Source of the DNA: Deltaproteobacteria bacterium
GTDB taxonomy: Bacteria > Myxococcota > UBA727 > VGSZ01
Assembly (NCBI GenBank): GCA_020850995.1
Contig: JADZDP010000107.1
Span: 1 to 64,000 of the forward strand
Direction: 5' to 3'
Length of the DNA: 64,000 nucleotides
In this document: one piece after another, positions 1-8,110 of the stretch
Numbering within the stretch: position 1 is the stretch's first letter
Layout of the letters: every line of letters begins with the position of its first letter
Translations under genes and position numbers: made by a program
Notes under the pieces: generated by a model
What the model saw: only the letters and a program-made list of their open reading frames with translations
The model's database searches: none
Told to the model about the DNA's origin: nothing

Positions 1-260
1 AGCGCGCCATCCTCGAGTACGCAGAGCAGCTGGCGGCGTCGCGTCCTCGGTCCGTGGCGACGGCCACGGCCCTGCGGGGCTCCTTGCCATCGACGCGCCT
101 CGCTCGCGATCACCGATCGACTTGTCCAATCGTGGGCCCTCACCGCCGCGGTGATGACAGGGTCACGCCTCGTCACCGTCATCGCGGGAGCAGTCCTCTG
201 TGCATGCGGCGAGGGCCTGCGACGCTTGAGGGTAGGCGTGCGCGGGCGTAGGGTCGACTC
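1..260. other. Left window edge, no confident gene
   Basis: No gene is clear here. One rightward frame is open from the edge to a stop at 249-251. Its first 15 or so codons look gene-like (Glu, Ala, Leu-rich helix, G/C third positions), but the rest degrades into Arg/His/Pro-rich sequence with mixed third positions. It could be the 3' end of a truncated upstream gene, or nothing. It also serves as the upstream region of the gene starting at 261, where I see only a weak AGGG-type ribosome site. Confidence 0.25.
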
Positions 261-1733
261 GTGGCGCACCGCCTCACGTTTCTCCTCGCGCTGTTCGCGT
301 CGCTCGCGGTGTTGTCCGCGAGCGCCGCCGCCTGCCGGCTCCTTGGAGCCGCGTTGAGCTGCACCGAGGACGCGCATTGTGGACGAGGCGCCGCCTGCAA
401 CCTCGGCACCAACACCTGCGTTCCCGCCCTTGGCGAGGGTGAAGGCGAGGGTGAAGGTGAGGGTGAAGGTGAAGGTGAAGGTGAAGGTGAAGGCGAGGGC
501 GAAGGTGAAGGCGAGGCGGAGGGCTGCGGCGGCGCTGCGGTGCTCAGCACCGACTTCGCGACCTTGGCCACCGGCCAGCGGTGGCGTGTGCTCGAGCGCA
601 CCGACCAAAGCGAGCCCCCGTCCCTCGACGGCGATGCGCTCCTGCTCGACGCGCCCGCCCAGTTTGTCGACCTCCACGCCGGTCACCGCTTCCCGCTGCG
701 CTTCGATGGGCAAGCGGTGGAGGTCGAGCTCTCCATCAGCGGCTCCATCGGGTCGTCGGGCGGCGTCAGTGTGCAGCTCCGCAAAGACAACAGCACCTTC
801 AGCGATCTCGATGCCATCGTACTGGAGCTGCGCGACGACGGCGTGCTGCAAGGACGCACGACCGAGAGTGGTGTCGCTCCGGTGGAGACCCCGACGCTGG
901 GGCATGACGCCGACGAGCACGCCATCTGGCGCATCGCGGAGCTTGGCGGCGAGGTCACCTTCTCCGTCAGCGCCGATGGCGCGAGCTTCACGGAGCTAGG
1001 GCGCACCTTCTCGCCATCATGGGTGCAGAGCGCGTATTTTTCGATCGAGGCGCGCTCCGGCATGGGCGGCGACGTGCAAGCTCGAGTGCGCCGCGTCAAC
1101 CCTGGTCGCGTGCGCGCTCCCTTCTGCCCGGTGTCGACGCTGGCGACCGACCTCGGCGGCAATCGCTTCGCGCAGTTCAGCGAGGCCGACGGACCCGAGT
1201 GCTCGCTTTTCCAGGAAGGTGACGGCGTTAGCTTCTTCGCTGTTGCCGGCGGTGTGCCGAGCACCTGTTACCTGCGCACCCGCAACGCCTACGCCGTTGA
1301 CACTGGCGCCCGCATCGGCATCGCCAACTGGAACCTCGACGACAATTCCGGAGGCGCACTAGCCATCCCCGGGATCGTCACCTACCTCGCGCTCATTCGA
1401 AACACGAAAGCGAACCTGCCCACGCTCGCAGGCGCCTTGCCGATCCAGTTCGCCGAGGTGCACGTCAGCGCCGATGCCATCACGTGCCTTGGTGACGTCG
1501 ACAGCGTGGGCGCCACGAGCATGGCGTTCTCCACGGACGTCACGCAGCTCGACCTCCACCGCAGTGGCACTGCGATCGCCTGCGGCGTGACGACACCCGG
1601 TGACATCACGGTACTCGACGGGGGCACCCAGGCCATCGACCTCGACGTCGCGTTCGTCGAGATCGGCATCGACAAGACCAACGGCGTGGGCACCGACACC
1701 AGCTACAAGATCTCGACGCTCACCGGGTTCTGA
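261..1733 (+). CDS. Secreted protein with Gly-Glu tract
   Basis: Secreted protein of 490 residues and unknown function. The GTG start is followed by an Ala/Leu-rich signal peptide (about residues 1-24) ending in an Ala-Ala-Ala-Cys stretch that could act as a lipobox. A short Cys-rich segment (about 25-56, with Cys-x-x-Gly-x-x-Cys spacing) recalls the small Cys-rich regions at the N-terminus of myxobacterial-type secreted proteins. A Gly-Glu tract follows at about 58-87. The remaining 400 residues look like beta-rich extracellular domains; residues 95-270 resemble a concanavalin-like jelly roll in pattern only. I do not recognise a catalytic motif. It faces the convergent kinase gene at 1869. 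The start is uncertain because the ribosome site is weak. Confidence 0.7.
   Translation: MAHRLTFLLALFASLAVLSASAAACRLLGAALSCTEDAHCGRGAACNLGTNTCVPALGEGEGEGEGEGEGEGEGEGEGEGEGEGEAEGCGGAAVLSTDFATLATGQRWRVLERTDQSEPPSLDGDALLLDAPAQFVDLHAGHRFPLRFDGQAVEVELSISGSIGSSGGVSVQLRKDNSTFSDLDAIVLELRDDGVLQGRTTESGVAPVETPTLGHDADEHAIWRIAELGGEVTFSVSADGASFTELGRTFSPSWVQSAYFSIEARSGMGGDVQARVRRVNPGRVRAPFCPVSTLATDLGGNRFAQFSEADGPECSLFQEGDGVSFFAVAGGVPSTCYLRTRNAYAVDTGARIGIANWNLDDNSGGALAIPGIVTYLALIRNTKANLPTLAGALPIQFAEVHVSADAITCLGDVDSVGATSMAFSTDVTQLDLHRSGTAIACGVTTPGDITVLDGGTQAIDLDVAFVEIGIDKTNGVGTDTSYKISTLTGF
432..521 (+). repeat. Gly-Glu coding hexanucleotide tract
   Basis: Imperfect tandem GGYGAR hexamers of about 15 units encode alternating Gly-Glu. 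Synonymous variation (GGC/GGT, GAG/GAA) is present, so the tract is kept at the protein level as well as being slippage-prone DNA. The same tract type recurs in the genes at 47639 and 52438. Confidence 0.85.
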
Positions 1734-1822
1734 TCCCTCACCACGATGGAGCGGTCCTTGTGCGCGTTGCCGGGAGCCCTTGGTGTCCGCGCGCACGACA
1801 CGCGCGCACCGCTGCTGCTCGT

Positions 1823-1840
1823 CACGGCCGCCCGGCCGTG
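1823..1840. terminator. Hairpin between convergent genes
   Basis: A perfect 7-bp inverted repeat (CACGGCC / GGCCGTG) with a 4-nt loop lies in the 135-bp gap between two convergent genes ending at 1733 and 1869. There is no T-run, so it is only a plausible bidirectional terminator. Confidence 0.4.
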
Positions 1841-1868
1841 CCCTGTCCATGACGACGACGCCGTGGTG

Positions 1869-4061
1869 CTACACCGCCAACGGCGTCGCGAGCACGCGCG
1901 CCACGGCCTCGTGGAGCGTCGCCGCCGTGAATGGCTTCCCCAGCAGCGCCGCGTGCGCCGACACCGGGACGCGCCGATCGAGCGCGTCGCCGACGTAGCC
2001 CGACATCAGCAGGAAGCGCGCGCTGCACCCCGCCTGGATCATGCGCTCCATGAGCTCGGGGCCGCTCATCTCCGGCATGACCACGTCGGAGAGCACGAGG
2101 TCGAAGGGCTCTGCAGTGCATGCGTGCAGCGCTTCAGCGGGGGTGGTGACACCCACCACGTGGTGCCCCGCGGCCTGGAGCAGCCGCACCGCGACTGCGA
2201 GCACGGTGCGCTCGTCGTCGACCACGAGCACGCGTCGCCCTGGAGGCGCCTCGGTCGACGCCGCGCGCTCGGCCGCGGCCGGCGGCGACGCGCGGCGCGC
2301 GTGGGGCAAGAGCAAGCGAAAGCGGGCGCCTCCTTCCGGTGGGGCCTCGGCCTTCACCTCGCCGCCGCTCTGCTTGATGATGCCGTAGACCGTCGCGAGC
2401 CCAAGGCCCGTGCCTTCTGACTTCGTGGTGAAGAATGGTTCGAACAGGTGCGGCAGCGTCTCGGGCGCGATGCCCGTGCCCGTATCGGTGACGCTGATCT
2501 CGATGTACGTCCCGGCAGCCAGGTCGTCGCCGCCGGGGTGGGTGACGAGCGACGTGGCAATGATGATGCGACCGCCGTTCGGCATCGCCTCGCGCGCGTT
2601 GACCGCGAGGTTCAAGATCATCTGCTCGAGCTGCACCGGATCCACGAGTACGCCGTCGGCGGTGGGATCGAGCACGGTGACGAGCTCGATGTCCTCTCCG
2701 AGCACGCGCGTGAGGAGCTTCGTCAAGCTCGTGATGGCGGCCGAGGGATCGACCACGACGGGATGCAGCACCTGCCGGCGGCTGAAGGCCAGGAGCTGCC
2801 TGGTCAACGCCGTGGCGCGCTCCGCCGCGTGCCGCACCTGCGCCACGTCAGCCTGCTGCTGCGCGCTCAGCGGCTCCGCGCCAAGCAGGTCCGAGTACGC
2901 GAGCACCACCGTCATCAGGTTGTTGAAGTCATGGGCCACGCCGCCCGCCAAGCGACCGATGGCCTCCATCTTCGCGGTCTGGCGCAAGTGGGCCTCGGCG
3001 CCAGCGAGCGCGTCCTCGGCGCGCAGACGCGCGATGGCGGCGCTCACCACGCTCGCCACCGCTTGGAGGAAGCGCCGCTGGTGCTCGTCGAACTCGCGCG
3101 GCGCCCGACTGTGGGCGGCCACGATGCCGATGCTCGTCTCACCATAGGCAAGTCGCACACACAGGCTCGCGCGCACGCCCGCTGCGCGCAGCCGCGGCGC
3201 CACGATGGTTGGGTCGTCCTCGAGATCACGGATCTGCACCGGCGCGTCGGCGGCCTGAGCTCGCAGCACCAGCGCCCCCTCTTGCAGGGTGAACGCCTCG
3301 CCTGTGGCCGCGAGCGGCGCGCTCGCGGTAGAGGCCAAGAGGCGCGCCCTGCGTTGCGGCGCGTCGACCTCGATGACGTCGACGAAGTCCACGTCCAGTG
3401 CCTTGGTCAGGTCGGTTGCCACCTGCTGCATCAAGGCGCCGATGGGCGCGCGGGTGAGCGCCAGGCGCCCAAGCTCCGCGAGCGTCGCCTGGTCGCGGGC
3501 GCGCGCCTCGAGCTCGCGCCGGCCCGCCTGGGCTTCGGCGGCGCTGCGCCCCGCATCGCGCAGCGCCTTGGCCGTATGGCGCGCCGCCAATCCCGCGAGC
3601 GCGCCCGCGATGCCGCAGTCGATCACCAGCGCCACCACGTAGCCATGCTCGGGACTCGGGAGCGCCGCAGGCAACAGCCCGTGCGCACCGGCGGCCTCAA
3701 GCGCAGTGAAGGTGGCGACGCCGAGCAGCGCGAAGATGAGCGCGCCGCGCGCGCTGAGCAGCAGCGCCGCGATGGCGATGACGATGAGGTAGGAAGGCGC
3801 CGCGGCGGAGCGCACCCCGTGATCGAAGGTGCTCATCCCAAGGATGAGCGCGGCATAGCTCAGCGAGATCGCCCAGGCGGCGGCGCGCTCGCGCTCGAAA
3901 TGCACCAGCGTGCGGATGACCGCATACGCAATCACGACGCCGATTGCGGCAATGAGCATGCGCGCATAGAGGCCCAAGGTGACTGCCGTCAACGTGAGCC
4001 CGGCGAGGGCCACGGCCGCCGTGAGGTTGACGACGAAGAGCACGCGTTGCCGTGTCGTCAC
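1869..4061 (-). CDS. Hybrid sensor histidine kinase (TM-GAF-HK-REC)
   Basis: Membrane-bound sensor kinase of 730 residues. Residues 1-150 hold about five or six hydrophobic segments. A coiled linker and a GAF-like domain (about 190-345) follow, then an HK dimerisation domain with His377 in Gly-Gly-Val-Ala-His-Asp-Phe-Asn-Asn. The HATPase domain has N, G1 (DTGTGI) and G2 (GTGLGLATVYG) boxes. A C-terminal receiver domain has Asp659 in SDVVMPEMSG. The family autophosphorylates the His and passes phosphate to the receiver Asp; no output domain or partner regulator is nearby, so the downstream target is unknown. I chose the GTG at 4061 because a GAGG site precedes it; the open frame continues 81 codons upstream in Arg-rich sequence that does not look coding. 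A second kinase of similar build lies at 11792. Confidence 0.9.
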   Translation of the reverse strand: MTTRQRVLFVVNLTAAVALAGLTLTAVTLGLYARMLIAAIGVVIAYAVIRTLVHFERERAAAWAISLSYAALILGMSTFDHGVRSAAAPSYLIVIAIAALLLSARGALIFALLGVATFTALEAAGAHGLLPAALPSPEHGYVVALVIDCGIAGALAGLAARHTAKALRDAGRSAAEAQAGRRELEARARDQATLAELGRLALTRAPIGALMQQVATDLTKALDVDFVDVIEVDAPQRRARLLASTASAPLAATGEAFTLQEGALVLRAQAADAPVQIRDLEDDPTIVAPRLRAAGVRASLCVRLAYGETSIGIVAAHSRAPREFDEHQRRFLQAVASVVSAAIARLRAEDALAGAEAHLRQTAKMEAIGRLAGGVAHDFNNLMTVVLAYSDLLGAEPLSAQQQADVAQVRHAAERATALTRQLLAFSRRQVLHPVVVDPSAAITSLTKLLTRVLGEDIELVTVLDPTADGVLVDPVQLEQMILNLAVNAREAMPNGGRIIIATSLVTHPGGDDLAAGTYIEISVTDTGTGIAPETLPHLFEPFFTTKSEGTGLGLATVYGIIKQSGGEVKAEAPPEGGARFRLLLPHARRASPPAAAERAASTEAPPGRRVLVVDDERTVLAVAVRLLQAAGHHVVGVTTPAEALHACTAEPFDLVLSDVVMPEMSGPELMERMIQAGCSARFLLMSGYVGDALDRRVPVSAHAALLGKPFTAATLHEAVARVLATPLAV

Positions 4062-4322
4062 CGGTTCGGCATCCTCGTTCGCACCGCCTGCACCTCGCCT
4101 TCGTACGCACAGTAGCAAGGCGCGCGCGCCGGCCGTCGCGCGACGCCCTCGTGTCCCGTGCTGCGGCACTGCGCCGCGCGCCGTGCATTCGCTTCTTGGC
4201 GCAGGTGGCTGGGAGGAATCCGACCTCGCGAACGGATCGCCGGCCGCGGTGGTGGTGGCGCTACGAAGCGGCGGCACAGGCGCGGCTGTGTGGACCGCGC
4301 CCACCTCGTTGGTGATGCATCC

Positions 4323-5927
4323 TCACCGAATGCTGTCGACCAGGCGCGCGCGCCGACGCTGCGTAGCGCCGCGCAACGGGTCGTCCGCCAGACCGAGCCT
4401 GGTGAGCAGGCGCTCCACCTCTGCCCACGCCGCGGTCGCCTTCTCCGCCGCGCCGACCTGGTCGGCGAGCTGCTCGAGCCGGTCGCGCAAGGCGCGCTCG
4501 CCCTCGCTCAGCACCGCCTCGTAGCGCGGATCGCCGAGGTGCGCTGTGGCCGTCATGGCGCGCGCCGCCAGGCGGTCGAGGAAGATCTCAGCCAGGCGGG
4601 CTTGCGCAGCGACATCGTTCGCGTGCTCGGCGAGGGCGATCCAATCGAGATCGTCCGCCCACAGCTCGCGCACCAGGCTCTTGTCGCCGATGACCAGGTT
4701 GGTGCCGAAGGGCGCGCGACGCTCACCAGCAGTGTCGCCACGCAGAGCGCTGCGCACCGCATGCGCGATCCGGTGGAAGTTGTCGTCGGCGAAGCCAAAG
4801 CCCACGAAGAGCATGTGGCGCGTCAACAAGAGCGCCTGCACGATGCCAGCGAGCGCCGTGCGGTTCTCTTGGAACTTCAGGTAGTCCTCGCGCGTCAGCA
4901 CGATGGTTTGCGGCCGAGACACGCAGCCGGGCATCTTCAAGATGAAGCGCTCGCCGCGCGCCACCGGCTGCCCGGGGATGATCTTGCAGGGGCGATCGAC
5001 GTCGCGCGAGGCGAGCTCGAAGAGATCGTCGTAGTTGGTGGTCACCACCTCGTCGACGGGAAGGTTGGCCAAGAGCGCGTGGCCGAGCGCGTAACGTCGC
5101 GCCAGGCTCTGCAACAGCGTGGCCACCGCGGCGCCCATGGTCTCGCCCGGTCGCAAGCGACGCTGCACCAGCGCGGCGCGATCGAGCTCCGAGATGCCGC
5201 CCCAACCATCGACCGACGCCTCGGGCAAGCGCTCTCGTGCGAGCAAGCGCAAGAGCTCGTCCCACGAGGGCAGCCCGGCGGGCCGACTGACGCCAGCCCC
5301 GAGGAAGAGCACCAGCTCACCACGACACGCGCGGTCGGCGAGCAGGTCTGCCTGTAGGCGCAGCGGCGCCGGCAGCGAGCTCCATGCTGCACCATCGTCG
5401 TGGAGGCGTTCGTGTTGCGCCGCAGCGTGCGCTGGACCCTCGCGCAGCACCAGCACCACATCGATGGCCATGCCAGCGGCGGCGGCGCGCGCGGCTTCGT
5501 CGCGGAGCGCCGGCAAGAGGAGGCGCACCACCTCGCCCGAGAGGAAGCCGCCGCCACCGCCGCCAGTGCCAAGCAGGGGCAGGGCCAGCAGGTGGCGCGC
5601 GCGGCGATGCTTGGGCTTGCGATCACGCGCGCGCAGCTCGGCGACCGCGACGCGCACGAACGCACGCGCCCCCTCGGCGTACCACTCGGGCCCCTTGCGA
5701 TTGCTGCCGGTGACGTCGGTGAGGATGGGCAAGGGCTGGTCGTCGCCCACCTCGGCCAACAGGGTGGCGCGCTCGTCGTCCGCGAGCTTGCGCCACTGCT
5801 GGCGCGGAGGAAGCGCGGCCCGCCAGGTGCCGCCGGGACCGGCGCCGCCGGGAACGAGCCAGGCGTCGCATGCGAGGTGCATGAGGTCGCCCTGACAGAC
5901 GAAGACGTGGGCCGTGGTGGGTTCCAT
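4323..5927 (-). CDS. Macro domain-SIR2 fusion, putative NAD-linked effector
   Basis: Protein of 534 residues. Residues 8-175 match a macro-type fold in pattern: QGDL at 12-15, a DAWLVPGG stretch where classical macro domains have DAIVNAAN, and LPLLGTGGGGGG at 116-127. Such domains bind ADP-ribose. Residues 203-440 are a SIR2-like Rossmann domain: LFLGAGVS at 207-214, VVTTNYDDLFE at 294-304 and a FVGFGFADDNFH stretch at 374-385. In bacterial SIR2 NADases the Lys-x-His-Gly motif supplies the catalytic His; here residues 331-334 read Lys-Met-Pro-Gly, so the His position is Pro333. The C-terminus (about 440-534) is helical. The ATG at 5927 has a GGGAGAA site; the frame is open further upstream, but that runs antisense to the regulator gene. 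It is divergent from the NrtR-like gene at 6057, which suggests shared control. Family assignment is by motif; the effector role is inferred. Confidence 0.82.
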   Translation of the reverse strand: MEPTTAHVFVCQGDLMHLACDAWLVPGGAGPGGTWRAALPPRQQWRKLADDERATLLAEVGDDQPLPILTDVTGSNRKGPEWYAEGARAFVRVAVAELRARDRKPKHRRARHLLALPLLGTGGGGGGFLSGEVVRLLLPALRDEAARAAAAGMAIDVVLVLREGPAHAAAQHERLHDDGAAWSSLPAPLRLQADLLADRACRGELVLFLGAGVSRPAGLPSWDELLRLLARERLPEASVDGWGGISELDRAALVQRRLRPGETMGAAVATLLQSLARRYALGHALLANLPVDEVVTTNYDDLFELASRDVDRPCKIIPGQPVARGERFILKMPGCVSRPQTIVLTREDYLKFQENRTALAGIVQALLLTRHMLFVGFGFADDNFHRIAHAVRSALRGDTAGERRAPFGTNLVIGDKSLVRELWADDLDWIALAEHANDVAAQARLAEIFLDRLAARAMTATAHLGDPRYEAVLSEGERALRDRLEQLADQVGAAEKATAAWAEVERLLTRLGLADDPLRGATQRRRARLVDSIR

Positions 5928-5959
5928 GCCGCGTTCTCCCACGGACGCTGCCGCGATCG

Positions 5960-6040
5960 GGAGATCTCCATGGATCCGCGGCCTTGCACGGCGGATCCGG
6001 TGGCCTGTTGCCCTAAGCTGCATGGTGCATATATGCTTAG
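5960..6040. promoter_or_regulatory. Stacked palindromes in divergent NAD-locus promoter region
   Basis: Three dyads lie between the divergent starts at 5927 and 6057. They are a perfect 10-bp palindrome GGAGATCTCC (5960-5969), GGATCCGC with its inverse 11 nt away (5972-5979 / 5991-5998), and CTAAGC with its inverse GCTTAG 16 nt away (6013-6018 / 6035-6040). The last encloses GCATATATGC (6027-6036), the most A+T-rich spot in the area. NrtR-family repressors bind short dyads upstream of their own genes, so the 6013-6040 dyad is the best operator candidate. Binding is inferred. Confidence 0.45.
6008..6035 (+). promoter_or_regulatory. Candidate sigma-70-like promoter
   Basis: TTGCCC (6008-6013), a 16-nt spacer and TATATG (6030-6035) fit a weak sigma-70-type promoter reading into the regulator gene. 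It overlaps the CTAAGC/GCTTAG dyad, so a repressor there would block it. The start would fall about 15 nt before the ATG at 6057. Confidence 0.4.
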
Positions 6041-6056
6041 TGCAGCGAAGGGAACC

Positions 6057-6818
6057 ATGCGACGCACGCCCGCACCTACCCGCCCCACCGACACCGATGA
6101 CGAGGCGGCGTTCCTCCAGCGCTACGACGCCAGCGCCTACCCACGACCGTCGGTGGCCGTGGACGTGGTCGCGCTCACCGTCGAGCAAGGGGCCCTGCAC
6201 GTCGTCCTGGTCCGACGGGCCGCACACCCCCACAAGGGGCGCGTCGCGCTGCCGGGCGGCTTCGTTGGCCTGGACGAGTCGCTCGACGCCGCCGCGCGCC
6301 GCGTGCTCGCGAACAAAGCCGGCCTGTCGGGCGTGTTCCTCGAGCAGCTCTACACCTTCGGCAACCCCAAGCGCGATCCGCGGGGCCGGGTCATCGCCGT
6401 CGCCTACTACGCGCTGGTGGACGCAGCGCGCTTTCCCCGCGAGCGCAACGACCTGGTCATGGCGCGCCTCGAGGTGCCCTGGCAGGGAGAGACCGGCGGC
6501 CCGGTGCCCGCGCTCGACCCCGAGGGCCGTACGCTGCCCTTCGCCTTCGACCACGCCGACATCGTCGGCCTCGCCGTCAAGCGCCTGCGCGGCAAGCTCG
6601 ACTACAGCCCCGTGGGCTTCCAGCTCTTGCCGCCCGAGTTCACGCTGCGCCAGCTGCAGGACGTGCACGAGGTGGTGCGCGGCGAGAGCGTCAACAAGGA
6701 CTCGTTTCGTCGCCGCATGCTCGCGTCTGGACACCTCGAGGCCACCGGTGACCACGAGGTGGACGTCACCTGGCGTCCGGCAGTGCTGTACCGCTTCGTG
6801 CGCCGCTCGGCACTCTGA
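6057..6818 (+). CDS. NrtR-like Nudix-domain transcriptional regulator
   Basis: Protein of 253 residues with an N-terminal Nudix fold (about 30-150) and a C-terminal winged helix (about 165-253; FTLRQLQDVHE at 195-205 and DSFRRRML at 215-222). This is the NrtR architecture: repressors of NAD genes released by ADP-ribose or related ligands. The Nudix box starts at Gly68 with Glu74 and Arg82 kept, but the catalytic REUxEE core reads Arg-Val-Leu-Ala-Asn-Lys, so hydrolysis is probably lost and the domain acts as a sensor. ATG 6057 follows GAAGGGA at close spacing; an in-frame ATG at 6033 sits inside the presumed promoter. It heads an operon with the SPFH gene (44-nt gap) and NAD-kinase-like gene, opposite the Macro-SIR2 gene. 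The regulator call is firm; the ligand and target are inferred. Confidence 0.85.
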   Translation: MRRTPAPTRPTDTDDEAAFLQRYDASAYPRPSVAVDVVALTVEQGALHVVLVRRAAHPHKGRVALPGGFVGLDESLDAAARRVLANKAGLSGVFLEQLYTFGNPKRDPRGRVIAVAYYALVDAARFPRERNDLVMARLEVPWQGETGGPVPALDPEGRTLPFAFDHADIVGLAVKRLRGKLDYSPVGFQLLPPEFTLRQLQDVHEVVRGESVNKDSFRRRMLASGHLEATGDHEVDVTWRPAVLYRFVRRSAL

Positions 6819-6862
6819 ACGCCACTGTGAGCGGGGCCGAGCGTCCCGCAGTGAGGAGAGAA

Positions 6863-8047
6863 ATGAACGCCCCCCACCGCCCGTTGCCGCCTCCCGAGAG
6901 CCAGACCCCAGCGCAGCCGCGCGCGGCCCGCGAGCGTCCGCCGCGAATGCGCGTCGTAGAGCCCGACGACCAACCGCCCGCGCCGTCCCTCGTGGCGCGC
7001 GCCCGAAAGGAGCATGCCGCCATGGCTACGATCACGTCGTTTCTGTTCGCCCGACACCTGCGCGTCGAGCCCACCTCGCACGTGCTCTTCTACAAAGACG
7101 GACGCCTCAAGCGCTCGGGCCGCGGCCTGGCCTTCTGGTTCCTGCCGCTCGGCGCCAGCCTGGGCGTGGTGCCGCTCGACGATCGCGAGCAGGCCTTCCT
7201 CTTCAAGGGTCGCTCGGCCGACTTCCAAGAGGTGGCCGTCAACGGCGTCGTCGTCTATCGCGTCAAGAGCGCCGAGGAGCTGGCGGCCCGCGTCGACTTC
7301 GCCGTCGACAACGCCACCGGTGCCTATGCCAAGGAGCCGCTCGATCGCTTGGCGGCGGTGGTCACGCAGCTCGCGCAGCAGCTGGCTGCCACCTGGCTTG
7401 GGCGCCGGCCACTCAAGGAGGTCCTCACCGCCGGGCCCGACGCCCTGCGCGCGGTGGTCCACGAGGGGCTCGCAGGCGACGAGGGCCTGAGCGCCATGGG
7501 CCTCGAGATCGTCGCCACTCGCATCGCGTCGGTGGCGCCCACCGCGGAGATGGAGAAAGCGCTGCAGATGCCCACGCGTGAGTCGATCCAACAGCAGGCC
7601 GACCAGGCCACCTTCGCGCGCCGCGCGCTGGCGGTGGAGAAGGAGCGCGCCATCCAGGAGAACGAGCTGCACAACCAGATCGAGCTCGCCAAACGCGAGG
7701 AGACGCTCATCGCGCAGCGCGGCCAAAACGAGAAGAAGCGTGCCATCGACGCCACCGAGTCGAAGCGCATCGAGGCGGAGGGCGCGGCCAAGAACGTCAA
7801 GGTCAGCGCCGAAGCGCAGGCCGACAGTATCCGCGTGCTGGAAGACGCCAAGGTCAACGCCGAGAAGGAGCGCATGGACATCTACCGCGACCTGCCGCCG
7901 GCCGCGCTCATGGGCCTGGCCGCGCGCGAGCTGGCCGGCAAGCTGCAGACCATCGAGCACCTGAACCTGAGCCCCGACCTGCTCGGCTCGTTGCTCGAGC
8001 GCGTGCTCGGCGCGCAGGCGAGGAAGCTCGAGAGCGACGCAGAGTAA
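6863..8047 (+). CDS. SPFH/band-7 domain protein
   Basis: Protein of 394 residues of the SPFH (stomatin/prohibitin/flotillin/HflK) superfamily, which forms oligomeric membrane scaffolds. The SPFH domain covers about residues 65-250. A charged, Ala/Glu/Lys-rich coiled coil follows (about 250-345), then a short C-terminal domain. I see no strong N-terminal transmembrane helix; a hydrophobic patch at about 84-100 (LAFWFLPLGASLGVVP) may be the membrane contact. ATG 6863 has a good GAGGAGA site; ATG 7022 has GGAG at longer spacing and would remove a Pro-rich leader of 53 residues, so the start is unsettled. It lies between an ADP-ribose-sensor-type regulator and an NAD-kinase-like gene, implying a role in NAD-linked stress at the membrane. 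That role is inferred. Confidence 0.82.
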   Translation: MNAPHRPLPPPESQTPAQPRAARERPPRMRVVEPDDQPPAPSLVARARKEHAAMATITSFLFARHLRVEPTSHVLFYKDGRLKRSGRGLAFWFLPLGASLGVVPLDDREQAFLFKGRSADFQEVAVNGVVVYRVKSAEELAARVDFAVDNATGAYAKEPLDRLAAVVTQLAQQLAATWLGRRPLKEVLTAGPDALRAVVHEGLAGDEGLSAMGLEIVATRIASVAPTAEMEKALQMPTRESIQQQADQATFARRALAVEKERAIQENELHNQIELAKREETLIAQRGQNEKKRAIDATESKRIEAEGAAKNVKVSAEAQADSIRVLEDAKVNAEKERMDIYRDLPPAALMGLAARELAGKLQTIEHLNLSPDLLGSLLERVLGAQARKLESDAE

Positions 8048-8051
8048 TTGC

Positions 8052-8089
8052 GGGCGCCGCGCCCTCGCGGGAGCGGGGGCGCGGCGCCC
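8052..8089 (+). promoter_or_regulatory. Intercistronic GC hairpin
   Basis: A perfect 13-bp inverted repeat (arms 8052-8064 and 8077-8089, GGGCGCCGCGCCC and its complement) with a 12-nt loop lies 5 nt after the SPFH stop and 21 nt before the next ATG. No T-tract follows. It more likely tunes mRNA decay or partial termination inside the operon than ends it. Confidence 0.55.
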
Positions 8090-8110
8090 GGAACTCCGCA
8101 GGAGGCCGCC

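Noticed and set aside
179..601. Leftward Ser-Pro repeat frame
   Set aside because: It is the complement of the Gly-Glu tract at 432-521 and has no other support.
4062..4304. Extended N-terminus of the first histidine kinase
   Set aside because: The added 81 residues are Arg/Ala/Pro-rich without pattern, while the GTG at 4061 has a ribosome site right before a membrane helix.
5928..6755. Long N-terminal extension of the Macro-SIR2 protein
   Set aside because: It is antisense to the Nudix regulator gene and shows no conserved pattern.
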